Source: Acidobacteriaceae bacterium UBA1307 (GTDB taxonomy: Bacteria; Acidobacteriota; Terriglobia; Terriglobales; Acidobacteriaceae). Taken from it: a DNA stretch of 41,941 nt. Both the position numbers and the translations under genes were made by a program. Below, in pieces: positions 23,567 through 32,044 of the stretch; the stretch's first letter is position 1, and every line of letters begins with the position of its first letter. Location: contig DBTV01000044.1 in NCBI GenBank assembly GCA_002307235.1, positions 1-41,941 on the forward strand, written 5' to 3'. The notes under the pieces were generated by a model. That model did not search any database, was not told where the DNA came from, and saw only the letters and a program-made list of their open reading frames with translations.

Positions 23567-23833
23567 CTAGATGCGGCGGAGGAAGCGGGGGCCGGTGGTG
23601 GTTTGGGGCTGAGAGAGGTCGAGGGCTTCGGAGGCGAGGGTGGGGCCATAGAGGGCCCAGGCAAGGGCGGCGATCCAGCCGAGGATGGACCAGCCGAGGA
23701 AGAGGCTGACGAGGGCGATGAGCACGGTGTCGCGACTGTGGCGGCGGTAGGCGATCCAGGGGGGCAGGGCGGTGGCGACGAGAGCGGCGGTGAGCGCGAA
23801 AAGGGCGAAGAGGAGCCAGAGGAAGGTGAACAT
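23567..23833 (-). CDS. Superinfection-immunity-like membrane protein
   Basis: 88 residues with two membrane helices around PPWIAYRRHSRDTVLIALVS and LFLGWSILGWIAALAWAL. The PxxIAxxR...FLGWxxIGWxxALxWA pattern is that of the Imm_superinfect family, named after the T4 Imm protein that blocks DNA entry of a second phage. The family is also widespread as a chromosomal gene, so a phage origin is not proven. There is no good ribosome site at 23833; ATACACTGTACGCGAT just before the ATG may contain a -10. It is 75 bases downstream of a GH24 lysozyme gene on the same strand. Confidence 0.72.
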   Translation of the reverse strand: MFTFLWLLFALFALTAALVATALPPWIAYRRHSRDTVLIALVSLFLGWSILGWIAALAWALYGPTLASEALDLSQPQTTTGPRFLRRI

Positions 23834-23908
23834 ATCGCGTACAGTGTATGGGGCTTGGGGCAGATCTGCCTGTAAAGAATCGAGAAGAAAAACAGGGAGG
23901 GGAAGGGG

Positions 23909-24379
23909 TTAGGCGGCGGGTTCCGTTTTGGGTGCGGCGGCGGGCGCGGGCCTCTTCCAGAGGGCGAGCTCGGCTTGACGGCGGGCGCGGAGTCCGGCGT
24001 TGGGCTGGCCCGCGGTGCGGTCCCAACGGAGAAGCTGTTGGCCGGCGGCCTCGGCGCAGCCTTGATGGAGCAGGCGGAGGAGGGTGGAGGAGGCGAGGCG
24101 CTCGGGGCCGAGGTTGAAGACGAAATCGACGAGAGCATCGAACTGGCCCTGGGTGAGCGGAGCATGCACGAGACGGGTGACGGCCTCAGCGGCGCGGTCG
24201 GCATCGCGCGCGAGCAGAGCCTCGGCGGCCTCGGGAGTGAGCCCGTCGGGGAAGACTTCATGAGGGAGCAGACGGTGACCGTAACCGATGGTGGGATGCC
24301 CGGCGAGGTCGGTATAAGTGTGCGGGCGAAAGCCCTCGCAGCGCCGGATGAGGCTCAGGAGAGGGGGACTGGGTTGCAT
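23909..24379 (-). CDS. GH24 (T4-type) lysozyme
   Basis: 156 residues, no signal peptide. Hydrolyses the beta-1,4 bond between MurNAc and GlcNAc of peptidoglycan. The catalytic triad spacing of the family is exact: Glu15 in RCEGFR, Asp24 and Thr30 in TYTDLAGHPTIGYGH (E-x8-D-x5-T). The C-terminal lobe (FDALVDFVFNLGPERLASSTLLRLL, then GLRARRQAELALW) is standard for phage endolysins, and the Ala/Pro-rich tail is extra. GAGGT lies before the ATG at 24379. No holin or spanin, terminase or structural gene is nearby, so this is either a phage relic or a domesticated lysozyme. Confidence 0.9.
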   Translation of the reverse strand: MQPSPPLLSLIRRCEGFRPHTYTDLAGHPTIGYGHRLLPHEVFPDGLTPEAAEALLARDADRAAEAVTRLVHAPLTQGQFDALVDFVFNLGPERLASSTLLRLLHQGCAEAAGQQLLRWDRTAGQPNAGLRARRQAELALWKRPAPAAAPKTEPAA

Positions 24380-24647
24380 GGGATACCTCGGGGAGGGGCA
24401 GGAAGCCGCTTCGATATGAAGGTAGCAAGGAGGGTGGAAATGATCGGCAAAGGGGCGGCCGCAGGCAAATAAAAGGCGAATTATCGCGAAAAGAATCTAG
24501 AAATTTTAACAGTGGATGAATACGAGACACCGGGTAACCGGCAGAGCGCGAACGGCTTAGAGGGGGATGTGGATAAGTGGGCGATTTTCCAATCGGGAAA
24601 AGGGTAGCAGAGGGAGTGTAAAGAGGGAATCAAAGGTACCAGATTGG

Positions 24648-24653
24648 TAAAAT
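24648..24653 (+). promoter_or_regulatory. Candidate extended -10 of rlpA; possible leaderless start
   Basis: TGGTAAAAT places an extended -10 (TAAAAT) exactly six bases before the ATG at 24660, the same geometry as at hemB. No good -35 and no ribosome site are seen. Confidence 0.35.
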
Positions 24654-24659
24654 GGACGA

Positions 24660-25208
24660 ATGCTACTACGACGGAAACTACGCAACATGAGCCTACGACA
24701 GCGCTTGCACGTTTATGTGCTTGCTGGCGTGTCCTCGGTTGCGCTGGCCGCGCTGTTGGTTGTGATGTCGACGCGGACCGTGCAGGCAGACGCGAAATTG
24801 TCGCGCCCGGCACCGAGCATGCAGCTCGCCGCGCCCGTGACAACGCCGACGCCGGCCCAGTTGGCGCAACAGACCGCAATCAAGCGGGGCGATCGTCTTT
24901 CCGGCCTTGCTTCCTGGTATGGAAGTGTCTTCCATGGAAGACAAACGGCCAGTGGAGAGACGTTCAACATGTACGCTATGACCGCCTGCCATCCAACGCT
25001 GCCCTTTGGCTCGTTGGTGCGTGTCATTAACAAGGAAAACAAACGCTCGGTGGTAGTGAGGATTACCGACCGAGGAGACCTGGTGGACCAGGGACGGATC
25101 ATTGATTTGTCCTATGGAGCCGCGAAGCGGTTGGCCATGGCCCATGACGGGCTGGCCAGCGTAAGTCTGGTGGTTCTGTCTCTGGGAAAACAACAGGCAA
25201 AAAAATAA
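24660..25208 (+). CDS. rlpA: RlpA-like septal ring lytic transglycosylase
   Basis: 182 residues. An N-terminal membrane/signal segment (VYVLAGVSSVALAALLVVM) is followed by a linker and a double-psi beta-barrel domain at residues 80-175. It includes GLASWYGSVFHGRQTASGE, AMTACHPTLPFGSLVRV and VRITDRGDLVDQGRIIDLS, with the catalytic Asp in ITDRGD and a conserved His in CHPTLP. RlpA cleaves naked glycan strands at the septum. The C-terminal SPOR domain of E. coli RlpA is missing, so targeting to the septum is not assured. The start is 24660 or the ATG at 24687. A terminator follows 24 bases after the stop. Confidence 0.88.
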   Translation: MLLRRKLRNMSLRQRLHVYVLAGVSSVALAALLVVMSTRTVQADAKLSRPAPSMQLAAPVTTPTPAQLAQQTAIKRGDRLSGLASWYGSVFHGRQTASGETFNMYAMTACHPTLPFGSLVRVINKENKRSVVVRITDRGDLVDQGRIIDLSYGAAKRLAMAHDGLASVSLVVLSLGKQQAKK

Positions 25209-25231
25209 CCCCTATAGCATGGGGCATTTTG

Positions 25232-25265
25232 ACGGCCAGCCTTCGGGCTGGCCGTTCTGTTTTGG
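25232..25265 (+). terminator. Terminator of rlpA
   Basis: A perfect 10-bp stem (25232-25241 with 25246-25255) closed by a TTCG tetraloop, followed by TCTGTTTTG. Confidence 0.85.
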
Positions 25266-25433
25266 GGATTCGGGCGGCGGGGGAGGGGCGCCGGTCGGCG
25301 CCGAAGGGCAGCCGCAGTGTTTGCTTGCCTGAAGCGCGTGGATTCGGTAGAGTCATCTATCCTTCCTTTTTATAAGTATTGCTGAAGTAAACGAATCGAA
25401 GGGATTTGCCGACTACGTACACAAGGGGGCGCA

Positions 25434-25787
25434 ATGAGACGACTCTTTTCAGGCAGGTTGGGCGTGATGCTGGCGGTGTTGGCGCTGGTATGGGTGGCGG
25501 TTCCGGCGACGCGGAGTTTTGCCAAGGAGAACCCGGAGAAGCATGCGCGGAAGATCGAGAAGAAGATTACGCACTATAAACCGGGGACGCTGCTGCGGGT
25601 GGTGCTGACGAACGGCAACGAGAGCCAGGGCGCGCTGACGAAGTCCGACGAGCAGGGCTTTACGCTGACCAACAGCGAGACGAATGCGAGCGAGACGCAC
25701 CGGTATGACGAGGTGGATTCGGTGGGTAAGGGGTCGAACGCGATCGGCAAGGGATCGGGCGCGCGGCATCATCGATTCCCGCTGTAG
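25434..25787 (+). CDS. Exported small protein of unknown function (117 aa)
   Basis: A signal peptide (LGVMLAVLALVWVAVPATRSFA) is followed by about 88 residues. The mature part is basic (HARKIEKKITHYKPG) and then beta-rich, LLRVVLTNGNESQGALTKSDEQGFTLTN, a pattern like an LSm-type barrel strand set in which a ligand or RNA-binding loop is followed by G-x-h-x-x-x-D-x-x-x-F-x-h. This is suggestive only. AAGGGGGCGC precedes the ATG at 25434. It appears to be transcribed alone; the DNA after it contains GGGGCTAGGGACTA, related to the CTAGG repeats beside dnaJ. Confidence 0.6.
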   Translation: MRRLFSGRLGVMLAVLALVWVAVPATRSFAKENPEKHARKIEKKITHYKPGTLLRVVLTNGNESQGALTKSDEQGFTLTNSETNASETHRYDEVDSVGKGSNAIGKGSGARHHRFPL

Positions 25788-26419
25788 GGGGGACGTAGGG
25801 GCTAGGGACTACTCGGGATGACCCGCGTTGTGAGTGTGCCCGTTCGTCCGGGATGACACGCCCTGATTCTTTATCCACTGCTCCAGAGCATGACTGCTAG
25901 AAAAACAACGACGCCGCGTGGCCTGAGAGCTGCGCGGCGTCGTTGCTTTTTACATTCTGTTCATCTGTTGTTTACGGAAGGTCGACTTTGGGTCTGTAGA
26001 AGTAAGACAGTGGTCTGAGGTTGGGCAAAGCGGTGGAAATCCGCACATGGTGGGATGTACACGTTTGTATCCCTCTATGAGGAGTGCGATGCGATGGCTA
26101 TGCTTGAAACAGGGCTGGATGCTTACGCAACTCACGCATCGTGAAGGGAAGCTTGGTCAGTTGCTTGATTGTGAGCAGATGGGGAACAGGGCGGGAAAGC
26201 CGGGCCAGAGTTACATTTTTTTGCCGCCAGTAACGATGATGTAACCAATCCAAATTTCAGAGACAGGTAGTGCAGAGGCTTTGGCGGGAGAAGGTTCCTG
26301 GCAAGGCACGGGGCAGTTGTGTGTTTTTTTCGGGATCAACTTCGATGAAGGAATTTTCCCTGGAGGGCAGTTTGCAGATGAGTTTGCTGGTTGAGTTTTT
26401 GAAGCGGGGCGGAGGTGCG
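25788..26419. other. Intergenic region before the TonB-dependent receptor
   Basis: Contains fragments of dispersed repeats (GGGGCTAGGGACTACTCGGGATGAC at about 25796-25821), a strong terminator at 25907-25951, and a 7-base inverted pair GTTACAT/ATGTAAC at 26210-26216 and 26239-26245. No convincing gene or clear sigma-70 promoter was found between 25952 and 26419. Confidence 0.45.
25907..25951 (+). terminator. Rho-independent terminator
   Basis: Perfect 12-bp stem (25907-25918 with 25933-25944; AACGACGCCGCG) with a 14-base loop, followed by GCTTTTTA. It ends the transcript of the small exported protein. Confidence 0.85.
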
Positions 26420-29400
26420 ATGCGTTGGTGCGTGGCGTTGCTGGCCCTGTTTGTGGCGGGCGCGACGAGTGCGCTGGCGCAGTTTGAAACCTCGTCGGTG
26501 TTGGGTTATGTGCGCGACAGTTCGGGTGCGCCGATTGCCAACGCGGCGGTGACGCTTGAAAACATCGAGACGAATGTGAAGGTGGCGCGCACGAGCGATG
26601 GCGAAGGCCACTTCGAGTTTGTGAACGTGCATGCGGCGCAGTACAAGGTGCGTGCCAGCGCGACGGGCTTCAGCGACGGGCAGACGGCGACGTTTACAGT
26701 GAACGTGAGCGCGCGTCAGCGCGTGGACGTGACGCTGACGCCGGGCGGCGTGGCCGAGACGGTGATGGTCTCTGGCGCGGCGACGCAGCTGGAGAGCGAG
26801 ACGAGTTCGAACGGCACGACGATTGCCGAAACGCAGGTGCACGATCTGCCGTTGAATGGACGCGCCTATGCCGACCTGATGGTGCTGGCTCCGGGCGTGC
26901 GTCGGAACAATCTTGAGAACCAGACGGTGACGAGCCGCGATGCTTCGTACAACGTGAACGGACAGCGTTCGGAGTTCAACAACTTTCTGCTGGACGGACT
27001 CGACAACAACGCGTACGGCACCTCGAACCAGGGATTTTCGAATCAGGCGATTCCTCCTTCGCCGGATGCGATCAACGAGTTTCGCGCGGAGACGAGCAAC
27101 TATTCGGCGGAGTTTGGCCGGGCGTCGGGCGCGGTGGTGAACGTGTCGATCAACTCGGGCACGAACCAGTATCACGGCAAGGCGTGGGAGTATCACCGCA
27201 ACACGGTGTTGAACGCGATTGGGCCGTTTGCGCCGAGGGTGAGCGCGCTGACGGGCAAGTCGCAGAAGCCGGTGCTGATCCGCAACCAGTTTGGCGGAGC
27301 CTTTGGCGGTCCGATTCTGCGCAACAAGCTGTTCTTCTTTGGCGATTACGAAGGCAACCGTCAGGTGCAGGGCCAGTACACGACGGGCACGGTGCCGAAT
27401 GACAATCAGCGCCAGGGCATCTTCCAGACGACGGCGGGCGCGGCGGTTCCGTTGCGCAACCCGATTACCGGCACGGTGTATGCGAACGGCGTGGTTCCGG
27501 CGAGCGACTGGACGCCGCTGGCGACGCTGGTGATCAATGCGCTGCCGAAGGCCAACGTCCCGAATGCATTCTCGAACAACTATGCTTCGTTCCCGAAGGC
27601 GCGGTTGACCGATAACAAGGGCGACGGCCGTTTGGATTATGTGCTGAGCGACAAGACGACGCTGTTTGGCCGGTTCTCGTATCACCGGGGCGACATTGTG
27701 GATGCCTCGACGATTCCGGGCGAAGCGGGCGATGGCGGCAACGGCACGATTCACGCGTATAACAAGCAGATTGCAGCCGGTGTGACGCATGCCTTCAGCC
27801 CGAACTCGACGATCGATGCGCGCCTTGGATTTACGTGGACGCAGGGCGGCAAGTCGCCGTATCTGGGAGGCCAGCAGAGCTTGAATACGCAGGCTGGCAT
27901 CACGGGTCTGCCTTCGGACACGTCGGTGATCCGGCGGTTGTCGAACGAAGCGGTAAAGAACTTTTCGACCTTCGGCGCGGCGACCTCGAGCCTGCAGTTT
28001 CAGAATCCGTTTGTCATCAATCCGAAGATCAACTACTCGCTGCAGAAGGGCAAGCACAGCCTGAAGTTTGGCTGGGAGTACATGTCGATCAATACGGAGA
28101 TCGACGACTTCAACCCGGTGTATGGCGGTGAGACCTTCAACCAGGGCTTCAGTCAGAATGGTGGCGGCGTCAGCGATACGGGCGCGGGGCAGGCCGCGTA
28201 TCTGACCGACTTTTTGACGGGCGCGCGCGACACGTATCAGTTGAACAACTATCGCGTCGTCAACTATCACCAGCAGATGAACTACTTCTACGCGCAGGAT
28301 GACTTCCGCCTGACGCCGAAGCTGACGATCAACGCGGGTCTGCGCTATGAGTTGGTGACGCCGCAGTATGTGGACGGCAATCATCTGGCGAACTTTGATC
28401 CGACGACGAACACGATGATTCAGGCCTCGAGCGGCTCGATGTACAAGCGCGCTCTGGTGCAGACGCCGAAGACGAACTTTGCGCCGCGTTTTGGCTTTGC
28501 CTATCAGGCAGACTCGAAGACGGTGGTGCGCGGTGCGTACGGCATCAGCTATAACCAGTTCAACCGCGAGGGCGGCGAGAACCTGCTGGCCTACAACGGC
28601 CCGTACGTGATCAATTCGAGCGTGACGCAGGTTGCGCCGTATGCCTTCACGGGAACCAAGCAGTCGCTCTGCACGGGCGACAACTATTCGGGCTGCTTCC
28701 GGACGGTGGCGCAGGGCTATCCTTCAAACTTTGTGGCGGCGAGCAACTTCAGCACGCTGCTGTCGCAGGTGCGCTACATCCCGAAGGATATTTCGACCGG
28801 CTATGTGCAGGCGTGGCACTTTGACGTGCAGCGCGAGATTGCGCGGAACACGGTGTTCACGGCCAGCTACATTGGCGAGCACGCGGTACACATCTGGGTG
28901 TTGGCGGATCTGAATCAGGCGAAGGCGAACGTCTCTGGCGGCACGCTGAGCGTGAATGCGCGGCGTCCGATCTCGAGCTTCATCACGATTGAAGAGTCGC
29001 TTCCGGCGGGCTTCCTGAGCTACAACGGATTGCAGACGAAGCTGGAGCACCGGTTTGCGGGTGGCCTCTACCTGCTGAACTCGTTCACCTGGTCGCATGC
29101 GATCGACAACGCTTCGGGACACCTGGACACGCCGAATGGTGACAACTCGCGCGTGAACCTGGCGAACATGGCGGGTGAGCGCGGACAGTCGGCCTACAAC
29201 CAGCCGATCAACGAGACGCTGAGTGTGGTGTGGGATCTGCCTCTGGGCCGTGGTCGCGCCTTTGCGAACAAGATCTCGGGCACGCTGGATCGGGTGATTG
29301 GCGGATGGCAGTTGACGGCGATCAACTCGGATACGAGCGGACAGCCGGTGAATCTTTACTACAGCCCGGCGGCGGCATTGACGCTGAGCCCGCTGTTGAC

Positions 29401-29773
29401 GCAGCGGCCCAACGTGAGCGGCAATCCGGTCAACCCGAAGTCGAAGTGGGTGAAGACAGGCACCTCGCTGAACGGTTACCTGAGCTCGACCAACGTGACC
29501 AGCCCGACCGATGCCTCGCAGCCGTACGGCAATGCCGGACGCAATTCGCTGCGCGACATGAGCTTCAACCAACTGGATCTGGGCCTGCACAAGAGCTTCA
29601 AGCTGTGGAACGACCACTCGACCTTTGATCTGCGCGGCGAGGCCTTCAACGCGCTGAACAAGGTGAACTACGGGGCGCCGAACTCCAGCAGCAGCGCGGG
29701 TACCAGCTTCGGTGCGATCACCTCGAACTTCCCTCCGCGGCAGTTCCAGGTGGCGGGCAAGATATCCTTCTAG
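26420..29773 (+). CDS. Oar-like TonB-dependent outer-membrane receptor
   Basis: 1117 residues. Signal peptide MRWCVALLALFVAGATSALA; a carboxypeptidase-regulatory-like beta-sandwich at about 25-110 (LGYVRDSSGAPIANAAVTLENIET); a plug at about 125-245 (VHDLPLNGRAYADLMVLAPG, then YNVNGQRSEFNNFLLDG); then a long beta-barrel ending in KISF, the terminal Phe expected for outer-membrane insertion. I place the start at 26420, where GGAGG stands just upstream and the signal peptide begins; in-frame ATGs at 26345 and 26378 would spoil it. Such very large receptors are expanded in Acidobacteriota and import oligomers or chelates. The Tat-exported phosphoesterase 18 bases downstream hints at a phosphate-containing ligand. 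Confidence 0.93.
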   Translation: MRWCVALLALFVAGATSALAQFETSSVLGYVRDSSGAPIANAAVTLENIETNVKVARTSDGEGHFEFVNVHAAQYKVRASATGFSDGQTATFTVNVSARQRVDVTLTPGGVAETVMVSGAATQLESETSSNGTTIAETQVHDLPLNGRAYADLMVLAPGVRRNNLENQTVTSRDASYNVNGQRSEFNNFLLDGLDNNAYGTSNQGFSNQAIPPSPDAINEFRAETSNYSAEFGRASGAVVNVSINSGTNQYHGKAWEYHRNTVLNAIGPFAPRVSALTGKSQKPVLIRNQFGGAFGGPILRNKLFFFGDYEGNRQVQGQYTTGTVPNDNQRQGIFQTTAGAAVPLRNPITGTVYANGVVPASDWTPLATLVINALPKANVPNAFSNNYASFPKARLTDNKGDGRLDYVLSDKTTLFGRFSYHRGDIVDASTIPGEAGDGGNGTIHAYNKQIAAGVTHAFSPNSTIDARLGFTWTQGGKSPYLGGQQSLNTQAGITGLPSDTSVIRRLSNEAVKNFSTFGAATSSLQFQNPFVINPKINYSLQKGKHSLKFGWEYMSINTEIDDFNPVYGGETFNQGFSQNGGGVSDTGAGQAAYLTDFLTGARDTYQLNNYRVVNYHQQMNYFYAQDDFRLTPKLTINAGLRYELVTPQYVDGNHLANFDPTTNTMIQASSGSMYKRALVQTPKTNFAPRFGFAYQADSKTVVRGAYGISYNQFNREGGENLLAYNGPYVINSSVTQVAPYAFTGTKQSLCTGDNYSGCFRTVAQGYPSNFVAASNFSTLLSQVRYIPKDISTGYVQAWHFDVQREIARNTVFTASYIGEHAVHIWVLADLNQAKANVSGGTLSVNARRPISSFITIEESLPAGFLSYNGLQTKLEHRFAGGLYLLNSFTWSHAIDNASGHLDTPNGDNSRVNLANMAGERGQSAYNQPINETLSVVWDLPLGRGRAFANKISGTLDRVIGGWQLTAINSDTSGQPVNLYYSPAAALTLSPLLTQRPNVSGNPVNPKSKWVKTGTSLNGYLSSTNVTSPTDASQPYGNAGRNSLRDMSFNQLDLGLHKSFKLWNDHSTFDLRGEAFNALNKVNYGAPNSSSSAGTSFGAITSNFPPRQFQVAGKISF

Positions 29774-29791
29774 CTGAGGAGAGACGGATTG

Positions 29792-30742
29792 ATGAAGCAA
29801 CTGACGCGGCGCCATTTTGGCGCTCTCGCCGCTGCCACACTCACGGCCAACCTCACGCGCTCGCTTTGGGCGCGTGAGGCGGTGGCTGACCCGAGTGGAC
29901 GGCGGTTTACTTTTGCCTTGATCACCGATACGCACATTATTGACGAGTTCTATGTGAAGGGCTCGGAGAATGGCGTGGAGGACAACGAAAGCATTCTGCA
30001 CACCAGCGAACGGCTGACCATGACGCGCGATCTGATCAATTCGCTTGAGCCGCGTGTGGAGAAGGTCTTTGTGCTGGGCGACTACTTCCACAACTATCCG
30101 TCGACGGAGTACGAGTTTTATTTCAAGAACCGGACGCGGATCGATAACGCGAAGGCGATTACCGACAAGTTCACGATGCCGGTGCATCTGCTGTTTGGCA
30201 ATCACGATTACGACGCGCGGCGGGTGGATCGGGAGATGAGCCACCGGCTGTTCAAGGCCAAGCTGGGCGCCGATCCGTATTCGGCGGTTGATTACAAGGG
30301 CTGGAAGTTTATCTGCGCGAATAATTTTCTGGGTTCGACCTGGGATCGGCACTCGGCGGATTTTCATCCCAGCACGGGCTCGCTGGGCGAAACACAGTTG
30401 CTGTGGCTTGAGGCGCAACTGGCGGAGCGGAAGCCGACCTTCGTGTTTTTGCACTATCCGCTGCTGGATGTGCAGGACAAGGAGTTCAAGGATTTCGGGC
30501 TGCATCCGTTGCTGCGCAAGTATCAGGACACGGTGCGGCTGGTGGTGACCGGCCACTATCACAAGTGGCTGGACTACGCGCACACCTACGGTCCGCAGCA
30601 CTATGTGATGGCGGCAACGCGCTATGACGCGAATGCGTTGATGCTGATGGATGTCGACACGCAGACGGGCGAGTGGCGGTGGGTGAATCGCGATCTGGTG
30701 GAGTGGTCGACGCACTTTGCCAAGCCCTATCGCAAGGCATAA
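29792..30742 (+). CDS. Tat-exported calcineurin-like metallophosphoesterase
   Basis: 316 residues. The N-terminus TRRHFGALAAATLTA is a twin-arginine signal, so a folded, metal-loaded enzyme should reach the periplasm. The five metallophosphoesterase blocks are present: ITDTHI (DxH), LGDYFHN (GD), FGNHDYD (GNHD), FLHYPLLD and VTGHYHKW (GHxH), giving a complete dinuclear metal site. Substrate could be a phosphomonoester, diester or nucleotide and cannot be chosen by eye. GAGGAGAG lies before the ATG at 29792. The gap to the receptor gene is 18 bases, so the two form an operon, which suggests capture and hydrolysis of an organophosphate. Confidence 0.88.
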   Translation: MKQLTRRHFGALAAATLTANLTRSLWAREAVADPSGRRFTFALITDTHIIDEFYVKGSENGVEDNESILHTSERLTMTRDLINSLEPRVEKVFVLGDYFHNYPSTEYEFYFKNRTRIDNAKAITDKFTMPVHLLFGNHDYDARRVDREMSHRLFKAKLGADPYSAVDYKGWKFICANNFLGSTWDRHSADFHPSTGSLGETQLLWLEAQLAERKPTFVFLHYPLLDVQDKEFKDFGLHPLLRKYQDTVRLVVTGHYHKWLDYAHTYGPQHYVMAATRYDANALMLMDVDTQTGEWRWVNRDLVEWSTHFAKPYRKA

Positions 30743-30891
30743 ATGCAACGGAAATGATGCAAAGCGCGGCTCGCCACGGTACTGGCGGGCCGTGTTGCTT
30801 CATGCGCGGCGACGGGTGCGCTGGTAGCATACATAAAAGCGCCGCGCCGTTGTCTCTTTGCTGTTGGCTCGAGCGCAGTGCAGAAAGAGCT

Positions 30892-31950
30892 ATGTTCCAC
30901 ACCACAGAAGATTTGCATATTCAATGGACGAAAGTCGTTCTTCCCCCTGTGTTTCTTGAGGAAGAGCGTCCAGTGACGGAGACGGCCTCTTCGACGGTCT
31001 TCGGCGCGCGCAAGGAGATCGTGGAGATTCTGAATGGCCACGACGACCGGCTGCTGGTGCTGGTCGGACCCTGCTCGATTCACGACACGAAGGCGGCGCG
31101 GGAGTATGGCGCGTTGCTGAAGAAGGCGATTGAAAAGCACTCTGCCGATCTGCGCATTGTGATGCGGGTGTACTTTGAGAAGCCGCGGACGACGCTGGGG
31201 TGGAAGGGTCTGATCAACGATCCGTATCTGGACCACACGTACAAGATCAACGACGGGCTGCGGCTGGCGCGGACGCTGATGCTGGATCTGGCGGAGCTGG
31301 GCGTGCCGACGGGGACCGAGTTTCTCGACATGATTTCGCCGCAGTATATTGCGGGGCTGGTGAGTTGGGGCGCGATTGGGGCGCGGACGACGGAAAGCCA
31401 GGTGCATCGCCAACTGGCCTCGGGTGTGAGCTGCCCGGTGGGCTTCAAGAATGCGACCTCGGGCGATGTGCAGGTGGCCATTGACGCGATTCAGTCGGCC
31501 TCGCACTCGCACACGTTTCTGGGACTGACGAAGCATGGACAGTCGGCGATTCTGGTGACGACGGGCAACCCGGACTGCCACATTATTTTGCGCGGCGGCA
31601 AGAAGCTGACGAACTTTGACGCGGCGAGCGTGGATGCGGCCTGCGCGGCGCTGGCCAAGGCCAAGCTGCACGAGCGGGTGATGATCGACTTCAGCCACGC
31701 GAACAGTTGCAAGGATTATCGGCGTCAGGCCGAGGTCTGCGCGAGCGTGAGCGCGCAGTTGGCGGCGGGTGACAAGCGGATTGTCGGCGTGATGATCGAG
31801 TCGAATCTGGTGGCGGGGGCGCAGAAGATCGAGGACGGCAAGCCGCTGGTCTATGGACAGTCGATTACCGACGCGTGCATTGACTGGACGCAGACCGAGA
31901 CGCTGCTCGATGAGCTGGCGGGCTCGGTGCGGGCGCGCAGAGCGAAGTAA
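30892..31950 (+). CDS. 3-deoxy-7-phosphoheptulonate synthase (DAHP synthase, AroFGH type)
   Basis: Condenses phosphoenolpyruvate and erythrose 4-phosphate, the first committed step of aromatic amino-acid synthesis. 352 residues, the usual length for the class I AroF/G/H enzymes with their own allosteric N-terminus. Key segments: LLVLVGPCSIHD (metal Cys), YFEKPRTTLGWKGLINDP, IGARTTESQVHRQLASG, VGFKNATSGD and MIDFSHANSCKDYRRQ with the metal-binding His. AAAGAG stands before the ATG at 30892. Which aromatic amino acid inhibits it cannot be told. No leader peptide or attenuator was found in the 149-base gap upstream. A terminator follows. Confidence 0.95.
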   Translation: MFHTTEDLHIQWTKVVLPPVFLEEERPVTETASSTVFGARKEIVEILNGHDDRLLVLVGPCSIHDTKAAREYGALLKKAIEKHSADLRIVMRVYFEKPRTTLGWKGLINDPYLDHTYKINDGLRLARTLMLDLAELGVPTGTEFLDMISPQYIAGLVSWGAIGARTTESQVHRQLASGVSCPVGFKNATSGDVQVAIDAIQSASHSHTFLGLTKHGQSAILVTTGNPDCHIILRGGKKLTNFDAASVDAACAALAKAKLHERVMIDFSHANSCKDYRRQAEVCASVSAQLAAGDKRIVGVMIESNLVAGAQKIEDGKPLVYGQSITDACIDWTQTETLLDELAGSVRARRAK

Positions 31951-31966
31951 CGCCGCTTGCATTCAG

Positions 31967-31999
31967 AAAAAGAGGGAGCCTGCGGGCTTCCTCTTTTTT
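31967..31999 (+). terminator. Terminator of the DAHP synthase gene
   Basis: A 14-base arm at 31967-31980 pairs with 31985-31998 (one G-T pair), loop 4 bases, ending in six T. Confidence 0.88.
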
Positions 32000-32044
32000 A
32001 TGATCGATGAAACGATATGATGGAAGCGATTGCGTGGAGCGTGG

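Noticed and set aside
28724..30748. Very long minus-strand open frame (about 670 codons) opposite the TonB receptor and phosphoesterase genes
   Set aside because: Low-complexity Arg/His/Val composition and both plus-strand genes are certain; it is a compositional shadow.
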